Assembly: GCA_023053685.1 (NCBI GenBank)
Contig: JALIGW010000016.1
Location: 3,363,001-3,427,000 of the forward strand
Reading direction: 5' to 3'
Length of the DNA: 64,000 nucleotides
Source of the DNA: Diadophis punctatus similis
Taxonomy: Eukaryota; Chordata; Lepidosauria; Squamata; Dipsadidae
In this document: positions 21,801-36,800 of the stretch, one piece after another
Layout of the letters: each line of letters opens with the position of its first letter
How positions within the stretch are numbered: the first letter of the stretch is position 1
Notes under the pieces: model-generated
The model's database searches: none
The model's input: only the letters and a program-made list of their open reading frames with translations
What the model was told of the DNA's origin: nothing
Program-made: the position numbers and the translations under genes

Positions 21801-24800
21801 GTAAGTTGCAATGATTGCTGAACAATCATTAAAAGTGGATCACCTGTAAATAAATTATTTCTCTATTATGAAACTACAGTAATTGATTTTGCACTAATAT
21901 GTTTAAAATACCTTCATTATGTTGAAAGTTCGATGTTTTCATGTGTCTGAAAACACATGAATACTTCAACTGCATAATTTATCTGCTAAATATTTTAGTT
22001 GGAGAAATTGTTCTCCATTATTTCCTGATTAATATAATCATGTTTTCTACACATTCCAGACATGCCAAACTTGTGTATAGCTGATGAAGGAAAATTGTTA
22101 AAGACTAAGGCCTATTTAGTCTGTTGGATTTTTTCAGTTTTGTGTTAAGAGACCTTCATTATGGTACATATGTTCCATTTTCTTTGCCTAGGTATATTTC
22201 CAAACACTAAAATAATATTGTCAACATTCCATGAAAAAATAATAGTTTTCTTAAAATTTAAAAATATGTGGAACTAAAGAACATGTTTTAATTTAGTGAT
22301 GTATACAATTGAGAATATTTGTAATACAGTAGAATAAAATGTTCTTTTCTTTCTCTCTGTTGATCCCATATTCTCTGTAAAACTACTGCTGCAACATTTA
22401 GGTATTGTGTGAATAGATATGCTGGCATCTTCTTCATAACTGAATGAGAACATGATCAGTTGCTATATGGATATATGGTATATTATAATTTTTCCTCATA
22501 TTGTCTAATGAATGAAACCCATGAGCATGGAATTTACAGTCTCTAGATTATAAATATTTGAAAATAAACAGAAATTGTATGTTAGACAACTTCAGCTAGA
22601 TATATATTACTAAAGATATGTCTAGATTTACTTCATAGCACACACCTTAACGTTACAGAATCATTACTGGAGAGGAAGCAATGAAGGAAGTTTATTTTAG
22701 CTAAGAGACACTCATATGAAATATTTGTAGCAGTTGCTACTCCACTTATGGATGAGCTTGAAATGCATTTTAGCAATCCAAACTATTTATGCTACTTTTT
22801 CACATGAATTAATCTTCTGATATTATTTAAGGAGATAAAAAATATATTAAGTAATAAAAACTTACGTAAAATCAAGTCTTCCCTAATTTGAATTTCATTT
22901 TGGGTGACTAAATTTAATTTAATTTAATTTATTGTATTTCTATGCCGCCCAGCTCCCGAAGGACTCTGGGCGGCTATGTTCCATGCTATTTTCTTGGCAA
23001 CTGCTATTGTGGCAGAGCATGGGATTGGTCTATTTGAGGGACCTCATCTCTGATTATACCTGTCCTGTTAGGTCTGACAAAAGAGGCATACTTGTCAGGA
23101 AATATCACCCGGTGGAGTCCAGGATGAGAGATTTTTCTGTCCTGGCACTCTCCTTTGAAACATTGTCTCTCCAGAGATTAGATTGGATCCGATGCTACAG
23201 GCTTTTCATAAGAGATGATTCTGTAGATGTGTGGTGGAGTTTGTAGAGTGTTAATTGATTGCTATTGATTTCTTATATCTTGGCTGTTGATTCTGCTATA
23301 TTGTTTTATCTACAATATTGCTTCCTGGTCTTTTATATAATTTTTAATTGTTATAAAACATGTATTTGAGATGGGTGGCCCTATAAATTGAAATAATTAA
23401 TTGGATCAGTTGAAGTGATGCTAAAGCAATTAGGTGCAATTAAATAATACTTAAAGTTTTAATATGCTTCACTGTTTACTAATTCCAGGTGAAATTAATT
23501 TAAAAAGTATGATTTCATCGTAAGTTTTGATTTATTTTTGTAACTCATTATATTCTGAATATATAGCTAAAGTGTAAGGAAATGTATTTGAAAGTTAAGA
23601 AACTATGAATTCAAACAAAAAATCAATTTAATTTCACAACATGTTTTGTGATGACCAAAGAAATGCTTGTTGGAGATTGGAAGTATCTGTTAAACAGTGA
23701 TCTAACACAAAACGTGTTATTAATATTTTTTACTCCTTTCAAGCCTATAGTTGAAGCATCTAGGTTACTGTGGATAATCTTGAGAAAAACAGCATGGCTG
23801 AATAAGAGATTCCCTGGACTTCATCCTACAGCTATAGGCTAGGTGAGAAGTTGAAAAAATAACTTGGAAGAAACAATAGCAAACAATTTTTGTAATAATC
23901 ATAACAATATACCGTGTTTCCCCGAAAATAAGACCCTGTCTTATATTTTTTTGAATCCTGAAATAAGCGCTTGGCCTTATTGCCATGCACTCAAAAAGCC
24001 CGATTGGGCTTATTATCAGGGGATGTCTTATTTTGGGGGAAACAAGGTAATAGTAATATAAATAGTAATTTATTAAATGTATATGCAGCCCAACTCCCAG
24101 AAATTCTGGGCTGTTTACAATTGTTAAAACATTTAATAAACAGAACAATACCGAAAGCATAAGACAAAGGAACAAAATGGCAGAGAGGACAAAAAAGGAA
24201 GAAAGGGACATCAATCATCCTCTCCAGAGGACTGAAAAAGTCTTTAAGGCCCTTTGCAATCCCAGTAGGGTGGAAGCTGTTCAAATTTCAGGAGTAGCGT
24301 CAATCCCTAGGCAGGTACTATTACAGATAAGGCACAGGGTCCTGGTAGGTGGAATTGCTTAATCAATGGAACCTGGAGTATGCCAATCCTGCCTGATTGA
24401 ACCAGTTGGGCAGATACTATGGAAGAGAGGTGGTCTCTCAAATAACTAGGACTTACGCCATGTAGAGGTTTAGAGGTAGTGGCCAACACCTTGAATTGCA
24501 CCCAGACACAAACTGGCAATTAGTACAGCTTGTGAAACAGAGGTGTTACATGGGCATATTGAGGCATGCCCATCTTTGCCTACACATCTGCATTCTGGAC
24601 CAGCTGAATGTCACAGAAAGTCACAGGAGATAAATTTGACCTGTGAGATCTTTACTTTAGTTCTTTATCTAGTGTCACCTTTATGACACTACATTCTGTC
24701 AACTGATATGTGAATTTCTTGTTTATCAATTTGAATAGTTGCCCCAATTAAGAAAATATCCTTCTGACCATTTGTGCCACACTCATTCAAGACCTGAGTC

Positions 24801-27800
24801 TTAATTTTCCATTTCTGTCATAATTGCGATTGCTGTAAACTGTCAGATATATGTTTCTGTTCCTGTTTTTGTTGGTCAGCCCCTAAATGTACAAATATGC
24901 TACTGTCAAAATGTGATTAAGCCACTGTAGTTGCAGAACTGCTGCTGTTTCCTAAGCAGAAATACCATGATTAAGAAAATAATTGGCAATATAAGTGAAT
25001 TAGAAGATTGACTTTTTAAAAAGACAGAAATGCTTACGATACTGTATTTATTGTATGCAGACTTTAGTTTGAACAGTGCCAGTTGGTATTGGAAAAAGAA
25101 GAAAATATCAACAGTGACATAATCAGATATTGCCTTGGGCTCTTTGAGAATTTGCGTCAGCTACAGGGAGTTTCTGTTAACAGTGTGCTATTGAGAGATG
25201 TTCTGCTAATGATTTAGCAAATGATGTCAAATATACTGATGCATGAACATAATCTTTAAATAGACATGTTTGTGTTTTTTTGGGTTCACCAATGGGAAAA
25301 GTGTAACTGTGTTCCATCTTTGCTAGTTCCTTCCTGATGTGTTAATAATGAAACTATTAAATACCATCGTGACTTCTAAACTCTATTGAATTCACATTGC
25401 AAATGTTATTTCTGCAAGTAATTTCACCGAGACATACCTATATAAAACAATTAACAACAAGCAGTTAAGGGTATCTTGTCTTTCCAACAAATTTGAGCCT
25501 TCTGTGGTCTTGCTGCTTTGCATTTAAATTCTTCTAGGTTAGTGATGGCGAACCTATGGCACTGGTGCCACAGGTGGCACACGGAGCCATATCTGCCGGC
25601 ACATGAGCCGTTGCCCTAGCTCAGTTCCAGTGCGCATGTGCATGCCTGCCAGCTGATTTTTGGCTCGCGCGGAGGCTCTGGGAGGGCGATTTTGGCCTCG
25701 AGAGGGCCTCCGGGGTGGTGGTGGGGACCATTTTCGCCCTACCCAAGCTCCAAGAAAGCCTCTGGAGCCTGGGGTGGGCAAAAAACAGGCCTACCGGGCC
25801 CACTGGAAGTCGGGAAATGGGGGAGTGTGCAGGGGGCTGGGGCAAGTGGGGGGCTTTGAATTATGGGTGTGGGCACGCACGGGCGTACAATAGCTCGCGC
25901 GTGCACTATTTCGGCACCCAAGGAAAAAAAGGTTCGCCATCACTGTTCTATGTTTTTGGTAGTAGCTATACTGAAGCTTCTAACTTTGCATAGCTATGCC
26001 TGATTTTTAAATGTTGGGGTTAGTGGAAAACAAGCTGAGCTCTGATTAAATCCAAGGAAGACAAAGGTGCTGTTCATATTGGTTTCCTAGAAACATCAGT
26101 TTTGGTATTAGGTCTACATCAGAAGCAGTGGTGGGATTCAATTGTTTTTACTACCGGTTCTGTGGACGTGGCTTGGTGGGTGTGGTGTGGTGTGGCTTGG
26201 TGGGCGTGGCAGGGGAAGGATACTGCAAAATCCCCATTCCCTCCCCACTCCTGGGCGAAGGATACTGCAAAATCCCCATTCCCTCCCCACGCCACTAACC
26301 TGCTTTCCAGCTCTGTTCGCCTGTGCAGGGCAACAAAAGAAGACCCAGCCGATCAACTGGGACTCATGAGGCAGCAAATAGATGGGGGAGGGGCCAGCCA
26401 GAGGTGGTATTTGCCAGTTCTCTGAACTACTCAAAATTTCCACTACCGGTTCGTCAGAATCGGCTGAATACCATCTCTGGTCAGGAGTCCCCAATCACCG
26501 AGCCATGGCCCACTATGGGCTGTGGTCTATTTGGAATTGGGCCATGCAACTGGTGGGCCTGCATGCATGTGTGCGCAGCTTGACTTGTGCAAGTGGAGCT
26601 GCACACACATGTGTGCTGGCCTGCAGCTAGTTCAAGTTGAGCCGCGCGGTGTGTGCACACCAGCCGACTACTCGCACAGCCCAGCTCCCCTCTCTCTTCC
26701 CAGCCAGGCGGCCAAGCCACCAAGATTGGGGACTGCTGCTCTAGGGGCTGTCATGCTCCCCAAAGCAGCAGGCCTGTGTCATTGGGGCATCCTGGCATTG
26801 TGGTTCCTGTGTGAACAGCAAGTTGAACCCATAATGGGGTGGTGGATGCGAGGATTGCTTAGCTTTGGTTGATATGTAGATACAGTTGTGTCTGAATCTG
26901 GAGGTCTTGGCAACAATGATTATGCCTATATTACCACTTGGTTGATGTGCAGTGTGTTATAGAATAGAATAGAATAAAAGAGTTGGAAGGGACCTTGGAG
27001 GTCTTCTAGTCCAACACCCTGCTCAAGTCGGAAATCCTATATCATTTCAGACAAATGGTTGTCCAATCTCAAAAACTTCCAGTGTTGGAGAATTCACAAC
27101 TTCTGGAGGTAAGTTGTTCCACTGGTTAATTGTTGTGTCAGAAAATTTCTCCTTAGTTCTAGGTTGCTTCTCTCCTTGATTAGTTTCCATCCATTGCTTC
27201 TTGTCCTGCCCTCAGGTGCTTTGGAGAATAGCTTGACTCCCTCTTCTTTGTGGCAAAGAATCTTTCTACATAGGGTTGTCTTTGAAGATGACCCAGAAAC
27301 TAGAATTGGTACAGAGTAACTAGCAGACAACACCCTCTACTGTAGAATAATCCCAGTTTTAGGGTTATCAGTCGGTTTCTGGGTACAGGTTACTGCTGGT
27401 TTTCATTTATGAAGCTTTACTTGAAAATGAAATGAAATAGCATCTTTGAGACTTTACTTGGCATGGTGCGAGCCCACTTGGCATGGTGTGAGACTACATT
27501 AGACCTGACTTGTTCAGGATGAATTTGTTCATCCTATCTAGTCACCTGCAGATGACTTGCTCAAAGTTCCAACCCAGCAAGAAGTAAGGCACACTTAAGC
27601 CAGAGGACATTACTGCCTCGGCATTCTGCTGCCTCCAAAAATATGCTTGGCCTCTTTACTCTTGGCATTCAAAGAAACACTTAAACATTCCTTTGTAAGC
27701 AGGCCTTTGAGGCATGATACCTAGCTGATGGTGTTGAATAACAATCTTTTTCATGTATTATGTTAGTTGGTCATTTATTGGTGGGGTAGGACATTTGCCA

Positions 27801-30800
27801 TGGTAGAATTTTTTAAAGTTAATGTTTACACCATCCAATCCCTTTGATATTGGCACTCTAAACATTGTTATATAATATGGCATTTGTCGATGAATACAAT
27901 ATAATGTCTGCTGTGTTAGAACAAAATGAAGTGCTTCAGTTTAGTACATTGTAGAACACTAACAAGAAAATGATGCTTGAAGGGTTCTATGTATTTTATA
28001 TGTAAACATGTGAGTATTGCCATTACAGAAGTGATGTGTTGCTGCTGTTCCAAGTTATATTTTTAAAAGAAGTCTAGTGACTGCACATGTACCTTTGCAG
28101 CTCACTAGGAATGCAAGTAAAAAAATAAGGTCAAGGAGAGGGTAGGAAAAAATGTTGTAAAACAAGTTCTACTCTGTCTGAGAAGAGTTACATTGTTGTG
28201 AGACTGGAATATATAGTTTAGTAGTTGACAGAAATCACAATCTTCTTGTGTCACCACTCTCCCTCCCTGCTTCCCAGTATTAACAGTAATTTGGGAGGAA
28301 AATAGAAAATGTAAGACATAGTTTTAGCAGAATGAGATGGGTAAATATATCCATATTTTTGAGTAAATATTATAGTACTTTGTTAAAATACTAGCATAGT
28401 AGGACCATTATGTATTGATTTGATTTGTATACCCATCTCACCTGAGTGACTCTGGGTGGTTCACAGTTAAAAACAACTAAATTAAATATACAGACAGTTA
28501 AAAACAATTAAATTAAATATACAGACAGTTAAAAACAACTAAATTAAATATACAGACATAAATCCATTAATAAACCTTATAACAAAAACTAACCATAATC
28601 GGCAACAAAGCCCATAACTACATCACATTCAATATTTTCATAATAAAAACTCCTCTACCTCTAGAGGAGAGCTCATTGGCAAAGCCATGTCTTCAGGGCC
28701 TTCCTAAAGGGCACCAGGGTCAGTCTAAGTTTGGGGAAAATAATACTTTAATGGGCACATAGCAGGAAAAGTTCTCTTCATGGATCCCTCCAGATGACAT
28801 TCTTTGGAGGGTGGGATCTTTTACATGACTTTCCGGCTACACCTGATGAGATGGGAAGATGTAACTGGGGAAAAGCAGTCCCTCAGCTTACCTGGTCCCA
28901 TGCCATCAGGGGTGAAATCCAGCAGGTTCTGACAGGTTCTGGAGAACCGGTAGTGGAAATTTTTAGTAGTTCGGAGAACCGGTAGCAGAAATTTTGAGTA
29001 GTTTGGAGAACCGGCAAATACCACCTCTGGCTGGCCCCAGAGTGGGGTGGGAATGGGGATTTTGCAATATCCTTCCCCCAGGAGTGGGGTGGGAATGGGG
29101 TTTTTGCAGTAACCTTCCCCTGGAGTGGGGAGGGAATGGAGATTTTGCAGTATCCTTCCCCTGCCATGCCCACCAAGCCACCACACCACGCCCACCAAGC
29201 CACGCCCACAGAACCGGTAGTAAAAAAATTGGATTTCACCACTGCGTGCCATGTAGTGTCATTTCTGGGTCATTTCTGGGATCTTGAATTGAACCTGAAA
29301 GGATACTAGCAACCAGTGCAAATAACGGAGGTACATGCAGGGGAGGAGATGTAAAGCTGGGTTTCCACAGTGACTTCTTATTAACGTTATTGAAATAGTG
29401 TAAGCTACTTTATTATAGTCAGTATAGAAGGAGTAGATCTTAAAGAACTAGTTAAACGGTTAAATTGCAATATTGAATTAAAATATTAACTATGAAAATA
29501 ATCAATGGCACAATCCTCCTTGCATTTTGAGTAGCTACCTTAAAACAAAAATATTTTACACAGGCTTGTTTTATTCCCTTTTTATTTACCGGAACTAGCC
29601 TATTTTTTCATAAAAGTACAATTTGGTAGCTATTTACTATAGATAGCGAAGCATTTTTTCTTACTTAAATATTCAAATTCATGTGATACCACAAATAAAT
29701 ATGGTTTTGGTAATTCAATGAGGTAGAAATTACTTTGGTCATGATATGTAGTGAATTCAATTTAGGTACCAGTTGAAAAGAATGTTGTTCATTAAAAAGA
29801 TTGGTGTTTAATCCACAGTTGCTAAATATGGCATTCTATGTACCATTAAAACTCTGCTGTTTGTGTGTAACCTTTAACTGGGTGAAAAGGTGTGTTGTAG
29901 TGCAAAATGTTTTGAACCAAGGGGCTAACTTACAGAATGCATCCAAAATCAGAGACTAGGAGTCCTGTGGAATTTGGCAAATTTTATGATATAAACATTT
30001 ATTATAAAGACGTTTATGACATAATATAAAGTGTCATAAAACACTTGTGCTATATAATTCAACATGGTCTACTTTTAAGGCAGACACACCAGAGGTGGGT
30101 TCTTCATGGTTCGGACCGGTTCACCCGAACCGGTAGCAACCCGCTGGTGACATCACTATGATGTCACGGAACTGGTTCTGTCTGTGCCGGTCCGTGGACT
30201 GCGCCATCTTTTGGGGGGGATTTTTTTTTATTTTGGAGGAGAATTTTTTTTGGGGGGGAATTTTTTCCAGGTTTTTTTTGTTCTGTGCAGAAGAAAAATA
30301 TGGCATTCTATGTATCATTAAAAGTCTGGCACTGCGCATGCGTCACCATTTTGTTTTCAGCTTTTTGTTTTGGAATTTTTTGGGGATTTTTTGGCACTGC
30401 GCATGTGCGCGGCTACGTGGCGTGGGAGGAAGTGAACTGGCAGTGAGGTAAGTTAGAACCCACCCCGAGACAGACCCCTCTAAATATCTCCACAAATTTT
30501 TAAGAACAGTTCCAGTGAAGGCAGTTCCCTAGAAACTCTGCCATTGTTGAAAGCATTGAGAGATATGATAAGGAAATATTTCTGAAAAGATGAGATGAGT
30601 CATCTTGTCTAGCATTATATTAAATATGACTTTCTAGATAATATTGGTTTCATGAGTAGAAGATAACACAAGAAAAATCTAGGAAGAATGTGAGGGATTT
30701 TTGGGGGGTTATTTTTTTCCCTTGTTTCTTTTTAGTCTTTTATTATGTTTCTTTCACCAAAGAATTTAGAAAAATACTAAAGGTTTATGGAATACATGAA

Positions 30801-33800
30801 TTAAAAATGCTCATGGCATTAACATATTGTACATACATTATATATGATGTAAATGTTAATAATTTACTCATTCAAAGTGATCAATAAAACTATGCAAGAG
30901 GAAGATTTTTCTTAATGAGATTGCTATGACTTCTAAACTAAAGAGAGAGCATTTTATAAGAGCAGCATTTATTACTGCCTTAAACATGGGGTTGGAGAGA
31001 AGGTCTTCCCATTTTCACAATACAAGGAAAAGTCATTTAGGCTTTCTTAGCTTGTGTGCTCTCTTGTTTATTGTGATAAATAAGTAGTCTGGGCAGCATT
31101 TCATATATTGCTATAGAGACTAAATTGGAAACATGGAACTGATTGATCTGCTGGCTACAAGTTTTGGAGTTGGAGGGAACCCCTCTTGGTCTTGTGATTC
31201 TGCTTGTCAAATCCATAAAAAGGCCAGAGCAGCTGAAAGTAAGCACTGCAGGCTACTTCATGGAAAATTGCATTGGTATTAAATCTCTATTTAACTAAGG
31301 AAACTGATTAATCTATGTAAGTAAGCTATGATGGATAAGAATTAAATCTTACGGTTTGTGACAACATTACTAATTAATTCACAGTTTTAAATGTTTAAAA
31401 CAACCAAACTTTTAAATTTAATCTTCAAGCATGATATAATTATATACAAAAGTGTAATAAGTTATATAAAAACCATTTTGAATCTATGTTCAAGTTACAC
31501 TAAGCCATAAAACTTAATTAGCAAAAATGCAGCAGGGTGTGATTGTTTTGAATGTCACCTGGGTGATACGACTAGCCACACATCCATTCAGTTTGTTTAG
31601 AGATAAGCATTTTTGTTCCAGAGGTGGCCAAAACAAAATCTAAAATAAGCCATTGTTGCACACTGTGATTATATCTGAATGCTTGTAGCTTGCTTACTAT
31701 GTTTGAACAACACATTTAATTTAAATAAATAATCAAAGACTGTTTGCTTATGGATTAGCATGATGGTAATATATTTTTATATATCATGTATCTGTAAAAG
31801 ATACTAAAATATTACATTTTTCCAATTTTCCATTTACTTAAAACACTTTTCAAAAACTAATAAAAAATTAACATTTCTAATTGGAGACAAAAAAACCCTT
31901 TTGCTTTAAATGTAATATACATACAATCTGAACTAATTACAAAGAATTACAAAAAAAGTAATGTCTAAAAATAAGATTGATATATCTTCCTTTTGGTAAG
32001 ATTTAAATTTGCCCTAACTTTGTGTATGGACTTCTGTCTCTTTTTTTCCATAAACCTGTTGCCATACTATCTTCCTTCCATTTTCTTACCCAATCTATAT
32101 GAACATGGTACAGGTACAGGTCATGAAATTTTTTATAATCCACCCCAATATATGCAAGAATTAGCTAAGATTTTGTTGACAAATATTTTTGCCTTTTATT
32201 GTCCTTTAAAAAATGGTATGAAATAACAAAATAAGATTACTAATGGATCTCTCTGAAAGCACTAGGTTTAGAAAGTTTGTTTTAAAGCAATGTTTTCTTT
32301 TCATTTCACTTCTCAATCTAAACTCATATTTCATTCCTAAGGGGTGGATGTGGCCAGGGTGGGCGTGGCCAGCTCAACATTACTCGTGTCAGGGGCACCT
32401 GTGGTGGCCTGAACACTCTGCCAATGAAAACACATACAGCTGTAAACTTCAGCCTCTATGGTTATCTTACAGCAAGTTTATATTGACAATTTATATCTAT
32501 ATAATTTTTAATTCATTTTTAAATATTTATATAACATATATTGTATAATAGATATTAATAGATATTAAAGGAAGCCTATATATATATATCCTATATTGGT
32601 TATATATATATTGGTTATATTGTTTTCAATGTATACAAAACAGTAAGCAGGCACTTGAGCATTCCAAAGGATGGGGAGTGGTTAATAGGCACTAAAAAGC
32701 CAAAAGTGTGAAATTAAGTTGTCCCTTTCTGACTGGAAAGCTCTGTCACAGTCAAATTATTTCCCACTTAATTACTACTTTGTTTAGTGGCAGAGTTTCT
32801 GGTCCCAATTAGGGTTGTTAAGTGAGGACTGTCTGTATTTATTACATCTGAGCTTTGGTCTGGATTATGTATCCAATTACTGGATCTTATCCAATAAGAT
32901 TATTATTGGAGAGCATATAAATTTGATTGCATACCACTTTTTAGTGTAAATGGTAGAGCATTTTGCGCTTTTGCGCATGTGCAGAAGCAAAAAACCAGCT
33001 TCTGTGCGTGCGCAGAAGCAAAAAACAAGATGGCAGTGCCTATGGCGCCGCCGAGAGAGCCGGTTTGGGGGCATGTCTAGCAGGAACCTACCTCTGGCAA
33101 GAAGTAAATAAACCACTTGCTTCTCAAGCTGTGCTGTGAGCTTATGCAGGAAAGCATGGAGTTTTGATAGTATTCCTTTCTTGTCTTCAAAAACTTGATA
33201 ATGTTTAATGACAATTCATAATTCCCTCTGAATTGCAATTTTGTGGGAGATCTTGACGCACAGTGTAATGTCTTACTGGTACTCTAATAAAATTAATTTA
33301 GCAGAAGGAAATACTGAGTCAGTTCCTGATCTATTTAGACAACATTTTCTACTCTAGCACTAATCCTCAAGATTCCAAATGGAAGTATTTCCTGGCTGTG
33401 ATAGTTAAAATCCCTTAACTGCAATAATGGATGTTGAATGTAGAACTTGAGCTCTATCACTGAACTATGAACTCACTCTGAACTTTTTAAAAGGCTGATT
33501 TTAATTCATTTTAGATTGATGCCTGCTGACAACCTTGTGGATATTATTTTTAAGGCCAGAACAGAATAACTCCAGAAACATAACATTATTTTACCCTAAA
33601 AATAAAATGAATAGAATGTTTATTAAAACATTTATTTGATAATTTATTATTAATTATCAAATTATTGATTTGATTATTAATCTTTTAAAAACATTCAACT
33701 TTAATATATAATGAGTAATTTTGGAAACAATTCTGTATTTGTAAAATAGTTTATATTAAGGGAAACTAGTTTTTATATTGGATTAGTGTTATGCATTTCA

Positions 33801-36800
33801 AATAGTTGCTGGTTTTTTAGGGAAAGCGGTATAAATTCGTAAATACAACGTATCAATGTGAGCATTTTTACATTTGAAAAATAATGTACGCATCTTATGT
33901 TTACAATTTATTGTATAAAGGCAGTTATAAAAAGATGGTTTCTCATTTCTTATAATCCAATACAATCAAAGTGACACCATGCAACTTACAAAAACATTAA
34001 TTTTTCCTGATATTACCAGAAACATTTTATCTTAAAGTTTGAAATTTGAAATTCGAATTGAATTTGAAGTCATTCTTTCTTCTCACTTCTCCACCAAAGA
34101 AGAGAAGAAGAAATCTGAACATCTTAATAAGGGCAGTTCAAGCTCTGGGCATGGAATAGAGCAAGGATTTTGAAAGCCATCACACCTCCCTTTAGTACAG
34201 TGGTTCTCAACCTTCCTAATGCCACGACCCTTTAATACAGTTCCTCATGTTGTGGTGACCCCCAACCATAAAATAATAAAATTATTAGGAAACTCAGGGG
34301 TGGGTTCTAACTTACCTCGCTGCTGGTTCGCTTCCTCCTGTGCTGCGTGGCCGCACCTCGTGGGCATGCGCAGTGCCATTTAAAAAAAATTGCAAAAAAA
34401 GGCGAAAATAAGATGGCGACGCATGCGCAGTGGCGGAAATTCAGCTTCTGCGCATGCTCAAAAGTTCCCATGGTACAGATTTTCTTTTTGCAGTAGTCTA
34501 TTTACATGTGGGTGGACCCGCCTGGAGACGGATAGAGGAGCAGTGTCTCGGTTCCTAAGAACATCGGAAATATGTATTTTCTGATGGTCTTAGGCGACCC
34601 TTGTGAAAGGGTCATTTGACGCCCAAAGGGGTTGCGACCCACAGGTTGAGAACCGCTGCTTTAGTATAATCTTAATGTACATATCTCCCTTAAAAATCCA
34701 CATACAAAATTGAACACAAATGAACATTGAAAACAATACACTGAAACTTTGGGAAAGATGAATTTATTATAAAGTGCAACTAAAAGGTTCTATGCACATT
34801 CCCTGGGCTCTGTCTGCACCTCTCCAAAGTAGGGACACTTCACAGTTTGGAAATCCTGGTGCAGAGATTTGATTCCTATGAGGAGAAGAAAAATTGAGAG
34901 TTTTTGTATAAACTAGACTTGGCCAGTGGAGAAGAGAATGATGATGGCATAAATTATTACCAGTAAGGTTTGAGGAATCATGTATCAATATTTTCAAAAT
35001 AAAATAGCTTGGTATTCAGTTTTTCCAAAATTCTGATCTTCGCTCCACTTAGTTTGGATGCAGTTAGAATGGCAAGCAATTGGGTTTGATTGGGTTTGTG
35101 AATGACTAAGCTAAGTAAAGGTAAAAGTTTTCCTGTCAGTTGTTTCCGGCCCTAGGGCACAGTGCTCATCTCTGTTCCTTGGCTGAGGAACCCAGTGTTA
35201 TTCGAAGACAATTTCCGTGGTCATGTGGCCATCATGGCTATACGCCAAAGGTGCATAGAACACTCTTATCTTCCCACCGAAGTGGTACCTATTATTCTCC
35301 GGAGTGCTCACGTATCCTTGCAGATATTTTGATTGAATATTTTGATTCACTTTGATAACACTTTTAGTTCTTTCTCCTTCTTCCATAAGGGGACATTAGT
35401 AACTAATTCCACAGAGTAAAAAGCGTTGATTTTTCTTAGAAAAACCTTGTTCTTAAGTTTCCTCTTTTTTATTTTTGGATAGTTGTTTCAGATAGCACTT
35501 TAGAAAAAATAACTTTAGCCGTGCTTGCAGTTCTATCATAATAACTGCATTCCTCTGATCTTAGTTTTATGCTTTATAAGGTGTAATTAATACATGTTTA
35601 TTATTAGTTTAGTTGGCTTTGCTCAGTTATATAGTTACCTTTAAATGCTAATTTCAAAACTAGCATCCCTCAAGGATTAATTTTGTTTTTTCTGTCCAGA
35701 AGTGCTTGTTCAGTAACTGCTTTATAATGATTGCTTCCAAATACTTAACTGTCTATTCTGTTTGAGAAAGATCAGTTTGGTGTAGAAGATGGAACACGAA
35801 CACACAATCTCAATATGGATGTCCAGGATTAAGGTTCCTGAATGACATTATTGGCCTCGTAAACTACCTGACTAAATTATATTGTGTTCATTTAAAGCTT
35901 CGATATTTGCTAATTAGCAATAAAACAATTCTGCATGTTTGTTGTAAAACAGAGATTGATTGGCCCAGTGAATTAACTATGTTTAAAGGTGTTTGTTTTT
36001 GTGATGCAGTAGTTAATGAATCATGCATGGAAGGCAAGAAGGTTATGGTGTTTTATGCACAGCTGTAAAAAAGCTGTGTCAAAAATCATTATTACAGTAT
36101 TATTCCAGGGAATTGGGCAGCTCTGTCTTTTATCTTAAACATACGTATGTTTGAATGTTTACAAAACTATTGTGTGAGAACATCTTTGTTTTTTGTTTCA
36201 TTCATGTCTGGGTTACTAGTTCTGCTAAAGTAGAACCAGCTCCTTCAGATGTGCACAGTAATGAAACAAACTTGTCTTTTCATTCAGATTCTACTTTTGT
36301 GATAACACTATTTGAAAGTAATAACAAGTTACTGCTTGTTACAAATGCTACTCACCAAGCCTTGCATTGTGCATACATGTTCATGTGAATGCAAGCAATA
36401 CCTAAGTGTGGGTCTTTAAAGATTGGAGAAGACTAGATTGATAGGGGCCTGAGAATTAGTAAGCAAAATTAGTCTGATGGTGACAAGCAGAGAGAGATAT
36501 GATGACAGTAGAAGACTGGTTGCTTTTTGGGAAAGAGGGTTTGGTATCTTACAGCAAGTTCCCTGATGCTCATTCTGGTATTAGATCACCAGCCTCAATA
36601 GACCTGGTTTCCGGTTGTTGTTTGTTGGTGTAATTGAATGTGTGGATGAACAATCTGCAAGAGAAGCAGGAGCCCCCAGTGGCCTATCAGTCAGAGAAAA
36701 AACTTAGGAAGGACTTGCCCTAACTGATCTAGCAGTTAAAAATGGTGGTAGTACATTTGTACTTTCTGACTTGTAAGATTTTGTTAATGTTTATTGTACT

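Larger units (their letters stand above)
28420..29400 (-). mobile_element. L2-like LINE 3' region split by a hAT element
   Basis: Segments 28420-28906 and 29245-29400. Minus strand contains PFRKALKTWLCQ then a stop (about 28670-28710), a typical L2-clade C-terminus, followed by a 3' UTR ending GTGAACCACCCAGAGTCACT (about 28440). The UTR carries three tandem copies of a 31-bp unit. Confidence 0.55.
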
